A stretch of DNA of 47,639 bases, from positions 1 to 47,639 of the forward strand of contig CANSAP010000016.1 in assembly GCA_947644715.1 (NCBI GenBank), in the 5' to 3' direction. Each line of letters begins with the position of its first letter. Within the stretch, counting starts at the first letter, position 1. The stretch is from an uncultured Bacteroidales bacterium (GTDB lineage: Bacteria; Bacteroidota; Bacteroidia; Bacteroidales; Muribaculaceae). The notes beneath the pieces were generated by a model that was not told the origin of the DNA, ran no database searches, and saw only the letters and a program-made list of their open reading frames with translations. A program made the translations under genes and the position numbers. Shown here piece by piece: positions 24,402 through 33,539 of the stretch.

Positions 24402-26750
24402 TCAGTTGATTGCGTTTACTTCTTTTTTATCACCAACGAGCCACAGGGTCATGCCCGGGCGGAATACGAGTTCCGGGGAGATCTGTATATCATTACCCTG
24501 TTCGTCAACAACTCTGACAAGCATCGAGTAATGGTCTTCCCTGATGCGTGCATTGCGCAGAGACTTGCCGGCGAGCGAGGATTGGTCAGTAAGCCGGACG
24601 CTACGCAGCTTTGTCTCACACTCCTGCACGGGTTGAGCCTCATATGCTTTGCGATAAGCTTCTATTTCGGAGTTAAGATGCTGTATCTGGTCGTCTGTGC
24701 CGATTATGCCGAGCACGTCGCCGGGGAATATTCGGGCATCCTTGTCCGGCAATGTGATGGTGTGCATTCCGCGCTGAATGGATGAGACACTCACGCCGTA
24801 GTCACGACGAAGGCCGCTGTCGCAAATGCGATCACCCACGAAAGGTGTGCCGGCATCAACACCAATATAGGCAAGGTGCAATTGCCCGGTGACGGGATTT
24901 GCACGGCCTGAGCGCTGTTCATCTCTTTGGTTGAGATTCTCAACAAACTTACGCTCCATTTGCCTGTATCGCTCTCTGAGTCTGGGCGAGGCTACTATCG
25001 CATACAGCACAATCAGAACCGCAATGGCGAGGATACCAATAGACATGCTGTAAGCCATAGTGATGCAAGTGGCTACGAAATATATGGCTATCAGATAGCG
25101 AATTATGCGCATTGCCACCAGCGGAACCTCTGAAATAGCTCCGGAGGCGTGCAGTCTCTCCCGCTCCTTATTGTTAGATGTGCTGACAGTCAGGGCAAGC
25201 AGGAACGGACTCATAACGAGCAAGGTAACGGCCGTAGCGAGGAAATGTCCCCAATCATGGCTGAAGCTCTCGAGAAACGGGAAAAGATAGTGTCGGGCCA
25301 AGAGCAGAATGGCAAAAAGCAGCACCGAATAAAGAACGATGCGCCAAGCATAGCGCACAAGAATGGTCCGCCACAGATGTTTCGTGCCGTTCTCATCGAC
25401 CTCTGCCTCACGGCTATACCTGTTTATAAGGAAGCGCAGAGGCCCCGGGATATGGCGTTCAACGAAAGAATATGCCGGGGAGGAAAGCCTGATGAAATAT
25501 GGCGTTGTGAATATCGTGATGACAGATACTGCAACTATTATAGGATAGAGACTGGCTTGCAATACGCCAAGACTCATGCCCAAGGAGGCTATGATAAAGG
25601 AAAATTCACCTATCTGCGTGAGGGAGAAGCCGCTTTCCATTGCGACGCGCAGCGTCTGTCCGGTGAGCAGCATTCCGGCTGTCCCAAAAAGTATCATGCC
25701 TATGATTACGACGCAGGCAAGCAGAAGTATCGTAGGCCAGTGCTCCCCGATGACCGAGGGTTGCACCATCATGCCTACGGATATGAAGAACACGGCTCCG
25801 AAGAGATCTTTGACGGGTTGCACCACATGTTCGATGCGCTCAGCCATTACTGTGCCTGCAATGATGCTGCCGCCGATGAAGCTCCCGAGTTCCAATGAGA
25901 AACCGCACATGACACTGAGCACTGCCATTCCGAAGCAGATGCCCATGCTGACTACGAGCAACGTCTCCGAATTCATGTAGCTTTTATAGCGGTTAAACAG
26001 TGTCGGCAAAAACCAAACACCTATAACATACCACAGAATCAGGCAGAACATGAGCTTGGCTATGGAATAAAGCAGCTCACTCCCTTGCACATCTCCCATG
26101 GCTAATGAGGAAAGAATAACCAACATCAGCACGGCAAACAAATCCTCAATTATAAGCACGGCGAGCACAAGGGACGCGAATTTCTTTTGCCGTAAGCCTA
26201 AATCGGTAAATGCTTTCAGGATTATGGTGGTACTCGACATGGATAACATGCCGCCAAGGAATATACTGTTTGTAAAGTCTAATGACAGTAATTGCCCCAC
26301 GCCGAATCCGGCAAAGGTCATACCCGTAATAATGATGAAAGCAGTCAAAATGGCCGAGGTGCCACTCCCGACAAGCTTCTTGAAGCTGAATTCAAGGCCA
26401 AGAGTAAACATGAGCACGACAATGCCCAACTCAGCCCAAAACTCGATGTTCTCAAGATTGCTTATTGATGGGAGCCAAGTGAAGTTGGGGCTGGCCAAGA
26501 AGCCGGCCAAAATATAACCAAGCACAACTGGCTGCTTGAGTTTCTTGAAGAGTATTGTCACGACTGCCCCAAGGAGCAGAATCAGAGCGAGATCTGCAAT
26601 AAGTCCGTCAGTGGAATGAGAAGAGGTGTCAGATTCCGCAGTGGCCGATTGCTCAGTGACGGTGGACTTCGGCGCATCCTCCGTGGCGGCATAGAGCGCC
26701 ATGCCGGTAGCTGCGGGCAGAGTCAGAAGTGCTGCGGTGCGTCGGGTCAT
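24402..26750 (-). CDS. CPA2-family cation:proton antiporter with extra membrane segments and two TrkA-C domains
   Basis: 782 residues. A signal-like N terminus and a polar linker (about 25-45) precede a CPA2/KefB-type transporter core (about 50-430), with GYILAGFLASP, FTLGLEFSFKKL and IGEFSFIIASLG. Then come about four additional membrane segments (about 465-600), uncommon in KefB/KefC. Two TrkA-C (RCK_C) regulatory domains end the protein (about 635-700 and 715-780), without a nucleotide-binding TrkA-N domain. It likely exchanges K+ or Na+ for H+. It is transcribed ahead of guaA, 12 bases apart. Confidence 0.88.
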   Translation of the reverse strand: MTRRTAALLTLPAATGMALYAATEDAPKSTVTEQSATAESDTSSHSTDGLIADLALILLLGAVVTILFKKLKQPVVLGYILAGFLASPNFTWLPSISNLENIEFWAELGIVVLMFTLGLEFSFKKLVGSGTSAILTAFIIITGMTFAGFGVGQLLSLDFTNSIFLGGMLSMSSTTIILKAFTDLGLRQKKFASLVLAVLIIEDLFAVLMLVILSSLAMGDVQGSELLYSIAKLMFCLILWYVIGVWFLPTLFNRYKSYMNSETLLVVSMGICFGMAVLSVMCGFSLELGSFIGGSIIAGTVMAERIEHVVQPVKDLFGAVFFISVGMMVQPSVIGEHWPTILLLACVVIIGMILFGTAGMLLTGQTLRVAMESGFSLTQIGEFSFIIASLGMSLGVLQASLYPIIVAVSVITIFTTPYFIRLSSPAYSFVERHIPGPLRFLINRYSREAEVDENGTKHLWRTILVRYAWRIVLYSVLLFAILLLARHYLFPFLESFSHDWGHFLATAVTLLVMSPFLLALTVSTSNNKERERLHASGAISEVPLVAMRIIRYLIAIYFVATCITMAYSMSIGILAIAVLIVLYAIVASPRLRERYRQMERKFVENLNQRDEQRSGRANPVTGQLHLAYIGVDAGTPFVGDRICDSGLRRDYGVSVSSIQRGMHTITLPDKDARIFPGDVLGIIGTDDQIQHLNSEIEAYRKAYEAQPVQECETKLRSVRLTDQSSLAGKSLRNARIREDHYSMLVRVVDEQGNDIQISPELVFRPGMTLWLVGDKKEVNAIN

Positions 26751-26810
26751 ATTGTGCTGTAATTTAACGCCTTAAAAACAGAATAGAAAGGCGGGTAGAG
26801 TTATATAGTG

Positions 26811-26818
26811 CAAAATTA
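26811..26818 (-). promoter_or_regulatory. -7 box TAATTTTG for the antiporter-guaA operon
   Basis: A perfect TAnnTTTG on the minus strand, 61 bases before the antiporter ATG. It is arranged back-to-back with the pyrD box at 26853. Confidence 0.6.
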
Positions 26819-26852
26819 CGAATTTTTCAGCAGAAGTCAGCGATTTTTTTTG

Positions 26853-26860
26853 TAATTTTG
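26853..26860 (+). promoter_or_regulatory. -7 box TAATTTTG for pyrD-tex
   Basis: A perfect TAnnTTTG, 40 bases before the pyrD ATG at 26901. It rules out the upstream in-frame GTG at 26862, which would lie at or before the transcription start. Confidence 0.62.
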
Positions 26861-26900
26861 CGTGGCGGGCACACTCATCCGCCCGATTATACCTTCAATT

Positions 26901-27809
26901 ATGGCTAATCTTCACGTTAAACTCTCTGACTCACTTACTCTCAAAAATCCTGTATTGACCGCCTCCGGCACTTTCGGGTATGGCAATGAATTTACTGACT
27001 TCGTTGATCTGGAACGTCTTGGAGGATTCATTGTTAAAGGCACCACGCTTTTGCCCCGTGAGGGAAATCCCTATCCGCGTATGGCGGAAACGCCCTCCGG
27101 AATGCTTAACGCCGTCGGTCTTCAGAACAAAGGCGTTCACTATTTTGCAGAGCATATATATCCCACTCTTGCTTCACTTAATACAGCTGTAATGGTGAAT
27201 GTTAGCGGGGCAAATATGGAGGACTACATGAAGGTTTGCGAGGTGCTTGCGCCTCTTGATAATGTAGCAGCAGTCGAGGTCAATATCTCTTGTCCGAATG
27301 TCAAGCAAGGGGGCATGGCTTTCGGCACCACTTGCGATGGCGCCGCCTCCATAACCAAAGCAGTGCGAGAGGTTTGGCCCCGCACGATGATTGTCAAGCT
27401 CTCTCCCAATGTGACCGACATAGCCTCGATAGCCAAAGCTGTGGAGGCTGAAGGGGCTGACGCCCTATCGCTGACGAATACATTCCTCGGCATGGCCATC
27501 GACGTTGAGCGACGCCGACCGTATCTCAGCACGATAACCGGTGGTCTGTCCGGTCCCTGCATACGACCCATCGCTGTACGCATGGTTTGGCAGGTTGCCA
27601 AAGCTGTCGCAATTCCGGTAGTTGGCCTTGGAGGTATTATGGATGCCCGCGACGCGTTGGAATTCCTGATGGCCGGTGCCACCGCGGTGCAGGTCGGCAC
27701 AGCTAACTTCATAGACCCGGCCGCAACAATGAAAATTCTCGATGGAATCGAGGATTTTTGCGCACGCCAGGGGGTTAGCGACATCCATGAAATAATCGGT
27801 ATAATCTAA
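26901..27809 (+). CDS. pyrD: dihydroorotate dehydrogenase, class IB catalytic subunit
   Basis: 302 residues. A TIM-barrel flavoprotein oxidising dihydroorotate to orotate in pyrimidine synthesis. Class I features: [11 protein letters not shown] (start of the FMN pocket), the [12 protein letters not shown] loop, catalytic Cys131 in [11 protein letters not shown], and [12 protein letters not shown] and [19 protein letters not shown] binding the FMN phosphate. Class IB enzymes need the PyrK subunit to pass electrons to NAD+; pyrK lies about 5 kb away on the opposite strand instead of adjacent. Only five bases separate it from tex. Confidence 0.95.
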   Translation: MANLHVKLSDSLTLKNPVLTASGTFGYGNEFTDFVDLERLGGFIVKGTTLLPREGNPYPRMAETPSGMLNAVGLQNKGVHYFAEHIYPTLASLNTAVMVNVSGANMEDYMKVCEVLAPLDNVAAVEVNISCPNVKQGGMAFGTTCDGAASITKAVREVWPRTMIVKLSPNVTDIASIAKAVEAEGADALSLTNTFLGMAIDVERRRPYLSTITGGLSGPCIRPIAVRMVWQVAKAVAIPVVGLGGIMDARDALEFLMAGATAVQVGTANFIDPAATMKILDGIEDFCARQGVSDIHEIIGII

Positions 27810-27814
27810 ACGGT

Positions 27815-29938
27815 GTGGAAGAAATCATTGCCATAATTGCTGCCGAGATGGGCTTGCCATTGCAAAATGTGCGTGGCACTATTGACCTGCTTGAAGGTGG
27901 CGCAACTGTGCCTTTCATCAGCAGATACCGAAAGGAAGCTACCGGATCACTCGATGAAGTAAAGATTGAAAATATACTCGACCGCCTACTGGAACTCAAA
28001 GAGTTGCAGCGAAGAAAGAAGTATATAATAGAAACTATTGAAGGGCAAGGCAACCTCACTGCCGTGCTGAGCAGCAAGATTTCTTCATGCTGGGATGCTG
28101 CTGTTATTGAGGATTTATATCTTCCTTACAAGCCGAAGCGACGCACTCGTGCTGAGGTGGCACGAGAAAAGGGATTGGAGCCCTTGGCTAAGATTGTGAT
28201 GGCTCAATCTGACTCAGCCTTGGATGTAGCAAGGTTTCTCTCCGAAACTGTTGAATCAGAGGATGATGCAAAGCAAGGAGCTAAAGACATAATAGCGCAA
28301 TGGGTTAATGAAGACTCTCGCGTAAGAGCTTCTCTGCGCGTAAGTTTCGAGAAAACAGCTTCAATCATTTGTTCAGTAATCAAGGGTAAAGAGTCTGATG
28401 CTCAGAAGTATCGCAATTACTTTAGCGTGCGAGAGCCGCTGCGGAGGTGTTCCTCTCATCGCTTACTCGCCATGCGTCGCGGGCAGCAGGAAGGTTTCCT
28501 GCGTGTCAAAATTGAACCGGCTCCTGAGTCCTTAAGCCGCATTGAGCGATACTTTCTAAAAGGCTCCGGGGAGAAGTCACAGTTAGTTAAAGAAGCAATT
28601 GCTGATGCATACGACCGACTGCTCTGCCCCTCGATTGAAAATGAGTTTGCTGCTCTCACCAAGCGTGCAGCCGACCTTCAGGCAATAGAGGTGTTTGCGA
28701 CCAATTTGCGCGGACTTCTCTTGGCCTCCCCACTTGGAGCGAGAGCCATGATGGCTATCGACCCGGGTATTCGCACCGGTTGCAAGGTTGTGATACTTGA
28801 TGCTCAGGGTGCCCTGCTGCACTATGACACGATTTTTCCGCACTCTTCGCGCGACAAGATGGTGTATGCAGAAATGCAGGTGTTGAAAATGCTCGACCGC
28901 TACCAAGTTAAAGTAATCGCAATTGGAAGCGGCACAGCCGGACGCGAAACCCGCGAATTCATCGAGGAATTGCAACCCGGAGAGGATATTGAAATTTACA
29001 TGGTTAATGAGGATGGGGCTTCTGTCTACTCCGCGTCAGAAGTTGCCCGCAGAGAGTTCCCGAATCATGATGTAACGGTGAGAGGAGCTGTCAGTATCGG
29101 TCGTCGACTGATGGATCCACTTTCCGAATTGGTAAAGATTGATCCCAAATCTATAGGTGTGGGTCAATACCAACATGACGTTGACCAAAGTCTGCTTCGC
29201 GCCAAACTGAAGAGTGTGACTGAGAGCTGTGTCAACCTTGTTGGCGTGAATCTCAACACAGCAGGACGCGAACTGCTTACTCATGTCTCAGGCATAGGTC
29301 CGGCTTTGGCTGATTCCATCGTTAAATTCCGCAACGAGCATGGTCCTTTTAATTCGAGGCGCGAATTACTTAAAGTTCCCCGCCTGGGCGCAAAAGCTTA
29401 CGAACAGTGTGCCGGATTCCTGAGAATCCCCGGAGCTGATAATCCGCTTGATAATTCGGCTGTACATCCGGAACGCTACGACTTGGTAAAACGAATGGCT
29501 TCTGACCTGCAGACTGACCTTAACACTCTGCTGAGGGACAAAGAGACGCGCACACGCATTGACCTCTCCAAATATCAGGATGACACCACCGGCATGGATA
29601 CCCTGATTGATATTCTTGCAGAGTTGGAACGTCCGGGTCGCGATCCGCGTCCTCGACTGAAGCAATTCTCGTTTGACAAGAGCATATCGTCTATTGAAGA
29701 TCTACAGGCCGGAATGATTCTTCCCGGAAGAGTGGCTAATGTAACCGACTTTGGTTGCTTTGTCGATTTAGGCATAAAAATAAAAGGTCTTGTTCATGTC
29801 TCTCGACTTAGTGACAAGCGGGTAAAGAATCCCGGCAAAGTGGTTAAGGTTCAGCAAGAAGTAAGAGTAAAAGTGCTTGATGTGGATCTGGAGCGTGGTC
29901 GCATTTCCCTCTCTATGCAGGGTGTGGAACAACCGTGA
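27815..29938 (+). CDS. tex: Tex-family RNA-binding transcription accessory protein
   Basis: 707 residues. Domain order is typical: N-terminal helical Tex domain (about 1-200), a YqgF/RNase H-like domain starting at AIDPGIRTGCKVVILD (about 316) with IGSGTAGRETREF, helix-hairpin-helix pairs (about 490-560: LLTHVSGIGPALADSI and LLKVPRLGAKAYEQCAGFLRI), and a C-terminal S1 domain (about 632-702: GMILPGRVANVTDFGCFVDLG). Tex binds structured nucleic acid and elongating polymerase. The start is a GTG at 27815, five bases after pyrD. Confidence 0.93.
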   Translation: MEEIIAIIAAEMGLPLQNVRGTIDLLEGGATVPFISRYRKEATGSLDEVKIENILDRLLELKELQRRKKYIIETIEGQGNLTAVLSSKISSCWDAAVIEDLYLPYKPKRRTRAEVAREKGLEPLAKIVMAQSDSALDVARFLSETVESEDDAKQGAKDIIAQWVNEDSRVRASLRVSFEKTASIICSVIKGKESDAQKYRNYFSVREPLRRCSSHRLLAMRRGQQEGFLRVKIEPAPESLSRIERYFLKGSGEKSQLVKEAIADAYDRLLCPSIENEFAALTKRAADLQAIEVFATNLRGLLLASPLGARAMMAIDPGIRTGCKVVILDAQGALLHYDTIFPHSSRDKMVYAEMQVLKMLDRYQVKVIAIGSGTAGRETREFIEELQPGEDIEIYMVNEDGASVYSASEVARREFPNHDVTVRGAVSIGRRLMDPLSELVKIDPKSIGVGQYQHDVDQSLLRAKLKSVTESCVNLVGVNLNTAGRELLTHVSGIGPALADSIVKFRNEHGPFNSRRELLKVPRLGAKAYEQCAGFLRIPGADNPLDNSAVHPERYDLVKRMASDLQTDLNTLLRDKETRTRIDLSKYQDDTTGMDTLIDILAELERPGRDPRPRLKQFSFDKSISSIEDLQAGMILPGRVANVTDFGCFVDLGIKIKGLVHVSRLSDKRVKNPGKVVKVQQEVRVKVLDVDLERGRISLSMQGVEQP

Positions 29939-29959
29939 TTCATTCGCTTTGCGACCGGA

Positions 29960-29985
29960 CAGATATATTTATCTGCACTTTTCTC
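29960..29985 (+). terminator. weak terminator-like hairpin after tex
   Basis: CAGATA (29960-29965) pairs with TATCTG (29970-29975), followed by CACTTTTCT. The stem is only six pairs and the T tract is interrupted. Confidence 0.3.
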
Positions 29986-30018
29986 CGCGGCAGATGTTAT
30001 TATATGAGATATAATAAT

Positions 30019-30026
30019 TAAATTTG
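30019..30026 (+). promoter_or_regulatory. -7 box TAAATTTG for engB-gtrB-gtrA
   Basis: A perfect TAnnTTTG, 10 bases before the engB ATG at 30037. The leader would be nearly absent. No clear TTTG at -33. Confidence 0.5.
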
Positions 30027-30036
30027 CACCACAGTT

Positions 30037-30696
30037 ATGGAAATACGTAAAGCAGAATACCTCATTAGCAATGCCAAGGTAAAGATGTGTCCTGACACTG
30101 ATGCGCCCGAGTATGCATTTATCGGGCGTAGCAACGTAGGCAAAAGCTCTCTCATTAATATGCTTTCCCGCCGCAAGGGATTGGCTAAGACCAGCCAAAC
30201 GCCCGGCAAGACGCTTCTGATCAACCACTTTAAGATTAATGATGGAGAGTGGTATATCGTTGACCTGCCGGGCTATGGTTACGCACGCCGTGGCATGAAA
30301 CAGCGCGATGAAATCCGCAGAATCATAGAGGACTACGTTCTTGAACGGGCACAGATGATAACCCTTTTCGTATTGGTGGACATTCGTCATGAACCTCAGA
30401 AGATTGATTTGGAGTTTATGCAATGGCTCGGCGAGGAGCAGGTGCCGTTTGCAATTGTGTTTACGAAGGCCGATAAAATTGGTCCACGCGTTGCGGACGC
30501 AAATGTAGCCGCCTATAAGAAGACTCTCCTGAAGCAATGGGAGGAACTGCCTCCGATGTTTGTTACATCGGCCGAGAAAGGCAGCGGTCGCGACGAACTG
30601 CTTGGCTACATCGACGAGCTGAACCGCGAATGTGAAGAAGCAAAGAAATATGAGCAATCCCAAGAAGAAAGTCACGATATTAGTGCCGGCGTATAA
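30037..30696 (+). CDS. engB: ribosome biogenesis GTP-binding protein EngB (YihA/YsxC)
   Basis: 219 residues, slightly longer than the usual 200 because of a charged C-terminal tail. G motifs: G1 GRSNVGKS (30-37), G2 Thr in TSQTPGKT, G3 DLPGYGYA, G4 TKADK and a SAEKG G5. It assists assembly of the large ribosomal subunit. The last 47 bases overlap the start of the next gene in another frame; those residues ([15 protein letters not shown]) are outside the GTPase fold. Confidence 0.95.
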   Translation: MEIRKAEYLISNAKVKMCPDTDAPEYAFIGRSNVGKSSLINMLSRRKGLAKTSQTPGKTLLINHFKINDGEWYIVDLPGYGYARRGMKQRDEIRRIIEDYVLERAQMITLFVLVDIRHEPQKIDLEFMQWLGEEQVPFAIVFTKADKIGPRVADANVAAYKKTLLKQWEELPPMFVTSAEKGSGRDELLGYIDELNRECEEAKKYEQSQEESHDISAGV

Positions 30697-31606
30697 TGAG
30701 CAGGAAGCCCTTCCGCTCTTTTACGAAGTTGTAGCGAAGCTTGCAGACGAACATAGCGAGCGCTACTGCTGGGAACTGTTGTTTATTAACGACGGCAGCA
30801 CCGACGGCACTTTGGATGTACTTAACTCTCTCGTAGCCAAAGACAAGCGAGTGAGATACATCGACCTTTCCCGCAACTTTGGAAAGGAGACAGCCATGTT
30901 GGCCGGATTCGACTATGCTACGGGCGACTGCGTCGTGATTATTGATGCTGACTTGCAAGAGCCCCCCTCAGCGATACCGGAAATGCTGAAAAAATGGGAA
31001 CAGGGATACTGCGATGTGTACGGGCGCCGTCGCCGCCGCAATCAAAAATTCCTGAAAAAGACGATGTCCCGCATCTATCAGCGGCTGCTGTCAGGCATGT
31101 CTCAGGGACCGGAACCGCCTCAGGATGCCGGAGACTTCCGCCTGCTCGACCGTAAATGCGTGGATGCGCTGAAATCTTTACGCGAGACTCAGAGATACAC
31201 CAAAGGAATGTATGCCCTCGTTGGATTCAGCAAAGCACCCGTGGACATTGACATATCCCGGAGAGTGGCCGGCACCACTAAATGGAACATGCGCAAATTG
31301 CTGCATCTTGCTGCTGACGGCATCATGTCGCACTCTGTTGTTCCCCTGCGCCTTGCTTCCTACATGGGTGTCATAGTATCAATCATCGCATTTATTTATC
31401 TCCTGGTTGTGCTTGTAAAAGCTATATTCTGGGGAGAGGATGTAGCCGGCTATCCCACGATTGTATCACTAATCCTGTTCCTTGGCGGATTCATATTGCT
31501 TGCATTGGGAATAATCGGAGAATATCTTGGGCGCATCTTCCTTGAGACCAAACAACGTCCCCCCTATTTTGTAAATACAGTTACCCCCGTAAATGAAGAG
31601 TCTTAA
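30650..31606 (+). CDS. gtrB: polyprenyl-phosphate glycosyltransferase, GtrB/DPM family with two C-terminal membrane segments
   Basis: 318 residues from the ATG at 30650 (MSNPKKKV), chosen because the GT domain starts immediately; an ATG at 30632 would add MKKQRN. The GT2 domain has [23 protein letters not shown] and the metal-binding DADLQEPP. Two membrane helices follow at about 230-255 and 265-290. Such enzymes load a sugar onto undecaprenyl phosphate at the cytoplasmic face of the inner membrane. The next gene encodes a GtrA-type partner, overlapping by 14 bases. The sugar is unknown. Confidence 0.9.
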   Translation: MSNPKKKVTILVPAYNEQEALPLFYEVVAKLADEHSERYCWELLFINDGSTDGTLDVLNSLVAKDKRVRYIDLSRNFGKETAMLAGFDYATGDCVVIIDADLQEPPSAIPEMLKKWEQGYCDVYGRRRRRNQKFLKKTMSRIYQRLLSGMSQGPEPPQDAGDFRLLDRKCVDALKSLRETQRYTKGMYALVGFSKAPVDIDISRRVAGTTKWNMRKLLHLAADGIMSHSVVPLRLASYMGVIVSIIAFIYLLVVLVKAIFWGEDVAGYPTIVSLILFLGGFILLALGIIGEYLGRIFLETKQRPPYFVNTVTPVNEES

Positions 31607-32015
31607 AGAATTGGTTAACGGCAGCGGCCGTCTGTCAGAGATACTGCGTTTTGGATTGGTTGGCGGAATTGCCACCCTGCTGCAGTATGGCATATATGTT
31701 ATTTTCGTCAACGCCGTGGGAGTAAAGGCAGTGCCCTCCACTCTCATCAGCTACGCAATCTCCTTCGTTGCCAATTTCTTCCTCTCCAACTACTTCACTT
31801 TCCACACATCTCCCAACGCCAAGAAAGGGATTGGCTTCACTCTCTCGCATCTCATTAATATGGGTATGCAGGTAGGATTCGTGGCTATATTCAAAGGCAT
31901 TGTAGGTCCTACCTTAGCTCTTATCCCCGCAATGGCCATATGTATTCCCTGCAACTACTTGCTCGTGAGATTTGCTTTGACCAGTAAATACTTTGAGAAG
32001 AAAGCCTCAAAATAA
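31593..32015 (+). CDS. gtrA: GtrA-family membrane protein, putative lipid-linked sugar flippase
   Basis: 140 residues with four membrane segments (RFGLVGGIATLLQYGIYVIF, PSTLISYAISFVANFFLSNYFTF, then two more near the C terminus). The N-FF-SNYFTF pattern is diagnostic of GtrA/PF04138. GtrA proteins are thought to flip the polyprenyl-phosphate sugar made by GtrB. It is the last gene of the engB-gtrB-gtrA run and converges with the Crp-type gene. Confidence 0.9.
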   Translation: MKSLKELVNGSGRLSEILRFGLVGGIATLLQYGIYVIFVNAVGVKAVPSTLISYAISFVANFFLSNYFTFHTSPNAKKGIGFTLSHLINMGMQVGFVAIFKGIVGPTLALIPAMAICIPCNYLLVRFALTSKYFEKKASK

Positions 32016-32027
32016 GCTACAATCTTA

Positions 32028-32052
32028 ACGACACACTCTTAGAAACAGACTC
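32028..32052. repeat. short remnant resembling repeat family 1
   Basis: ACACACTCTTAGA followed by AACAGACTCA recalls two separate pieces of repeat family 1, now adjacent, between the convergent gtrA and Crp-type genes. The match is short and could be chance. Confidence 0.25.
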
Positions 32053-32053
32053 A

Positions 32054-32725
32054 CTAATCGGGGCGATGGCCGGTGTAGGTAATACACAGGTTTTCGCCAA
32101 GATAACTCACATCAACGTTCTCCTTCTCTGCCGTCTGCGATATTTGAGCTTCAAGTTCCTCCTTGGTCAATCCTGTGACACGGAGTAAAAAATCAGGGTG
32201 CATCCGCCAAGTTGTAGAGACAACCCGGCGCTCCCCGGCTGTGCGCCACGAGTAGCGGCAGAACTCATCGAGACTTCCAAACGAAAACCATCGTATTGAG
32301 TCCATCCTCATTTGGCTCTTGAAAGAGATGTAATTCAGATAATTCACCAAAAATATCCGGTTCATCTCAAGTAGAGCCAAGTAATGCTTTTTACTGATAA
32401 ACATCACTCCGACCGTGGAGTGCGCCACAACATCACATGGCACCTCGGTGTTCAGCCCCATCAATCGGTCTGCACAAAGCACCATGCCTCCGGCCACACG
32501 CTGAATCAATGTTAGCTGACCGTTAAACAGCTGATAATGAGCATTAGCCTCACCACTCAACAAAAAGCATACTCTATCATACTCTTCCCCGGCTCTCAGA
32601 ATGCTTGAGCCGGGTGGAAGTTGGTCGAATTCAAGAGGCGTTTTCTCCAGCAGCAGAGACAAGTCATTGATGCTCATCCCCTTAAACAGAGGAAGTTCCA
32701 TCAATCGTTCATACATGGAACTCAT
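32054..32725 (-). CDS. Crp/Fnr-family transcription regulator
   Basis: 223 residues. A cyclic-nucleotide-binding-like beta domain (about 12-120: FKGMSINDLSLLLEKT, LPPGSSILRAGEEYDRVCFLLSGEA) is followed by a dimer helix and a C-terminal winged-helix region (about 150-205) with LLRVTGLTKEELEAQISQ. No Fnr-type cysteine cluster is seen near the N terminus, so it is not an iron-sulfur oxygen sensor. The ligand is unknown. It is the last gene of the M23-MerR-PyrK-Crp operon, 38 bases after pyrK. Confidence 0.85.
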   Translation of the reverse strand: MSSMYERLMELPLFKGMSINDLSLLLEKTPLEFDQLPPGSSILRAGEEYDRVCFLLSGEANAHYQLFNGQLTLIQRVAGGMVLCADRLMGLNTEVPCDVVAHSTVGVMFISKKHYLALLEMNRIFLVNYLNYISFKSQMRMDSIRWFSFGSLDEFCRYSWRTAGERRVVSTTWRMHPDFLLRVTGLTKEELEAQISQTAEKENVDVSYLGENLCITYTGHRPD

Positions 32726-32763
32726 CGATAAGTCTTCTTAATTCAGTTTCTTAACAGGTAATT

Positions 32764-33531
32764 CTACCATTTAAGCTCAGAGATATTGAAGACCGGGCCG
32801 TCAGTACATACACAACGATTGCCGGTTGTGGTATCTTCTACACAGCAAAGGCATGCCCCCAGTCCGCAAGCCATGTGATTTTCCAAGCTTGCCTCCATAT
32901 CTATTGCCCGCTCCTTTGCAATTTTAGCCACGGCTTTCATCATAGGTGTCGGGCCGCAACTGTAAATGCGAGCTATCTTCCCACCCAGAATTGCATGGTC
33001 TGTAACAAAGCCCCGCGTTCCGGCTGAGCCATCGACAGTCGTCAGATGCACTTCGCCATACCGGCCAAAGACTTTCGCCAACTCCAAATCAGATGCAGAA
33101 GCACCTCCCAAGAGGAATGCTACCTCTTGTCCTGCTTCTCTTAATTTTCGAGCCAAATATAAGAGCGGGGCAATCCCAACGCCTCCACCGATAAGCAGGT
33201 TCAATCCATTCCCGGAGGGACATGAAAATGAACTGCCTAAAGGGAGCAAGACCTCAAACTCATCGCCTGCAGATAATGAGCACAGGCGATCGGTCCCCTT
33301 GCCTACCGGTTTGATATATAATGTCAATAAATTGTCTTCAACGTCACACACTGAAATCGGTCTGCGTAAAAATACACCATCAGTGGCCGGCACTTTGATA
33401 TTAACAAATTGACCCGGGGCAATCTCTGGCAACGCAGAACCATCAGCAGGACTCACCTGCATTAAAACACAACCGTTTGCAAGAGTTTCAGCGCTCTGAA
33501 TTCTTATTTTTATATCCTTTTTCATTGACAT
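32764..33531 (-). CDS. pyrK: dihydroorotate dehydrogenase electron-transfer subunit PyrK
   Basis: 255 residues. A ferredoxin-reductase-like FAD domain (FLRRPISVCD binds FAD), an NAD domain (LLIGGGVGIAPLLYLA, YSCGPTPMM) and a C-terminal [2Fe-2S] loop with four cysteines in HMACGLGACLCCVED and NRCVCTDG. It carries electrons from PyrD to NAD+. It is separated from its partner pyrD by about 5 kb, in an operon with a MerR-type regulator eight bases upstream. The start may be 33531 or 33525; both ATGs are in frame. Confidence 0.94.
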   Translation of the reverse strand: MSMKKDIKIRIQSAETLANGCVLMQVSPADGSALPEIAPGQFVNIKVPATDGVFLRRPISVCDVEDNLLTLYIKPVGKGTDRLCSLSAGDEFEVLLPLGSSFSCPSGNGLNLLIGGGVGIAPLLYLARKLREAGQEVAFLLGGASASDLELAKVFGRYGEVHLTTVDGSAGTRGFVTDHAILGGKIARIYSCGPTPMMKAVAKIAKERAIDMEASLENHMACGLGACLCCVEDTTTGNRCVCTDGPVFNISELKW

Positions 33532-33539
33532 ACGTAAAA

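Noticed and set aside
25149..25898. Antisense frame of 249 codons inside the antiporter gene
   Set aside because: The opposite strand encodes a clear CPA2 transporter; the antisense product is His/Tyr/Glu-rich with no fold-like pattern.
26862..26900. Upstream GTG start for pyrD adding 13 residues
   Set aside because: It lies two bases after the -7 box, at or before the expected transcription start, and the family begins at the ATG at 26901.
29851..30675. Antisense frame of 274 codons across the end of tex and engB
   Set aside because: It covers two strongly conserved genes and their intergenic promoter; no recognisable domains.
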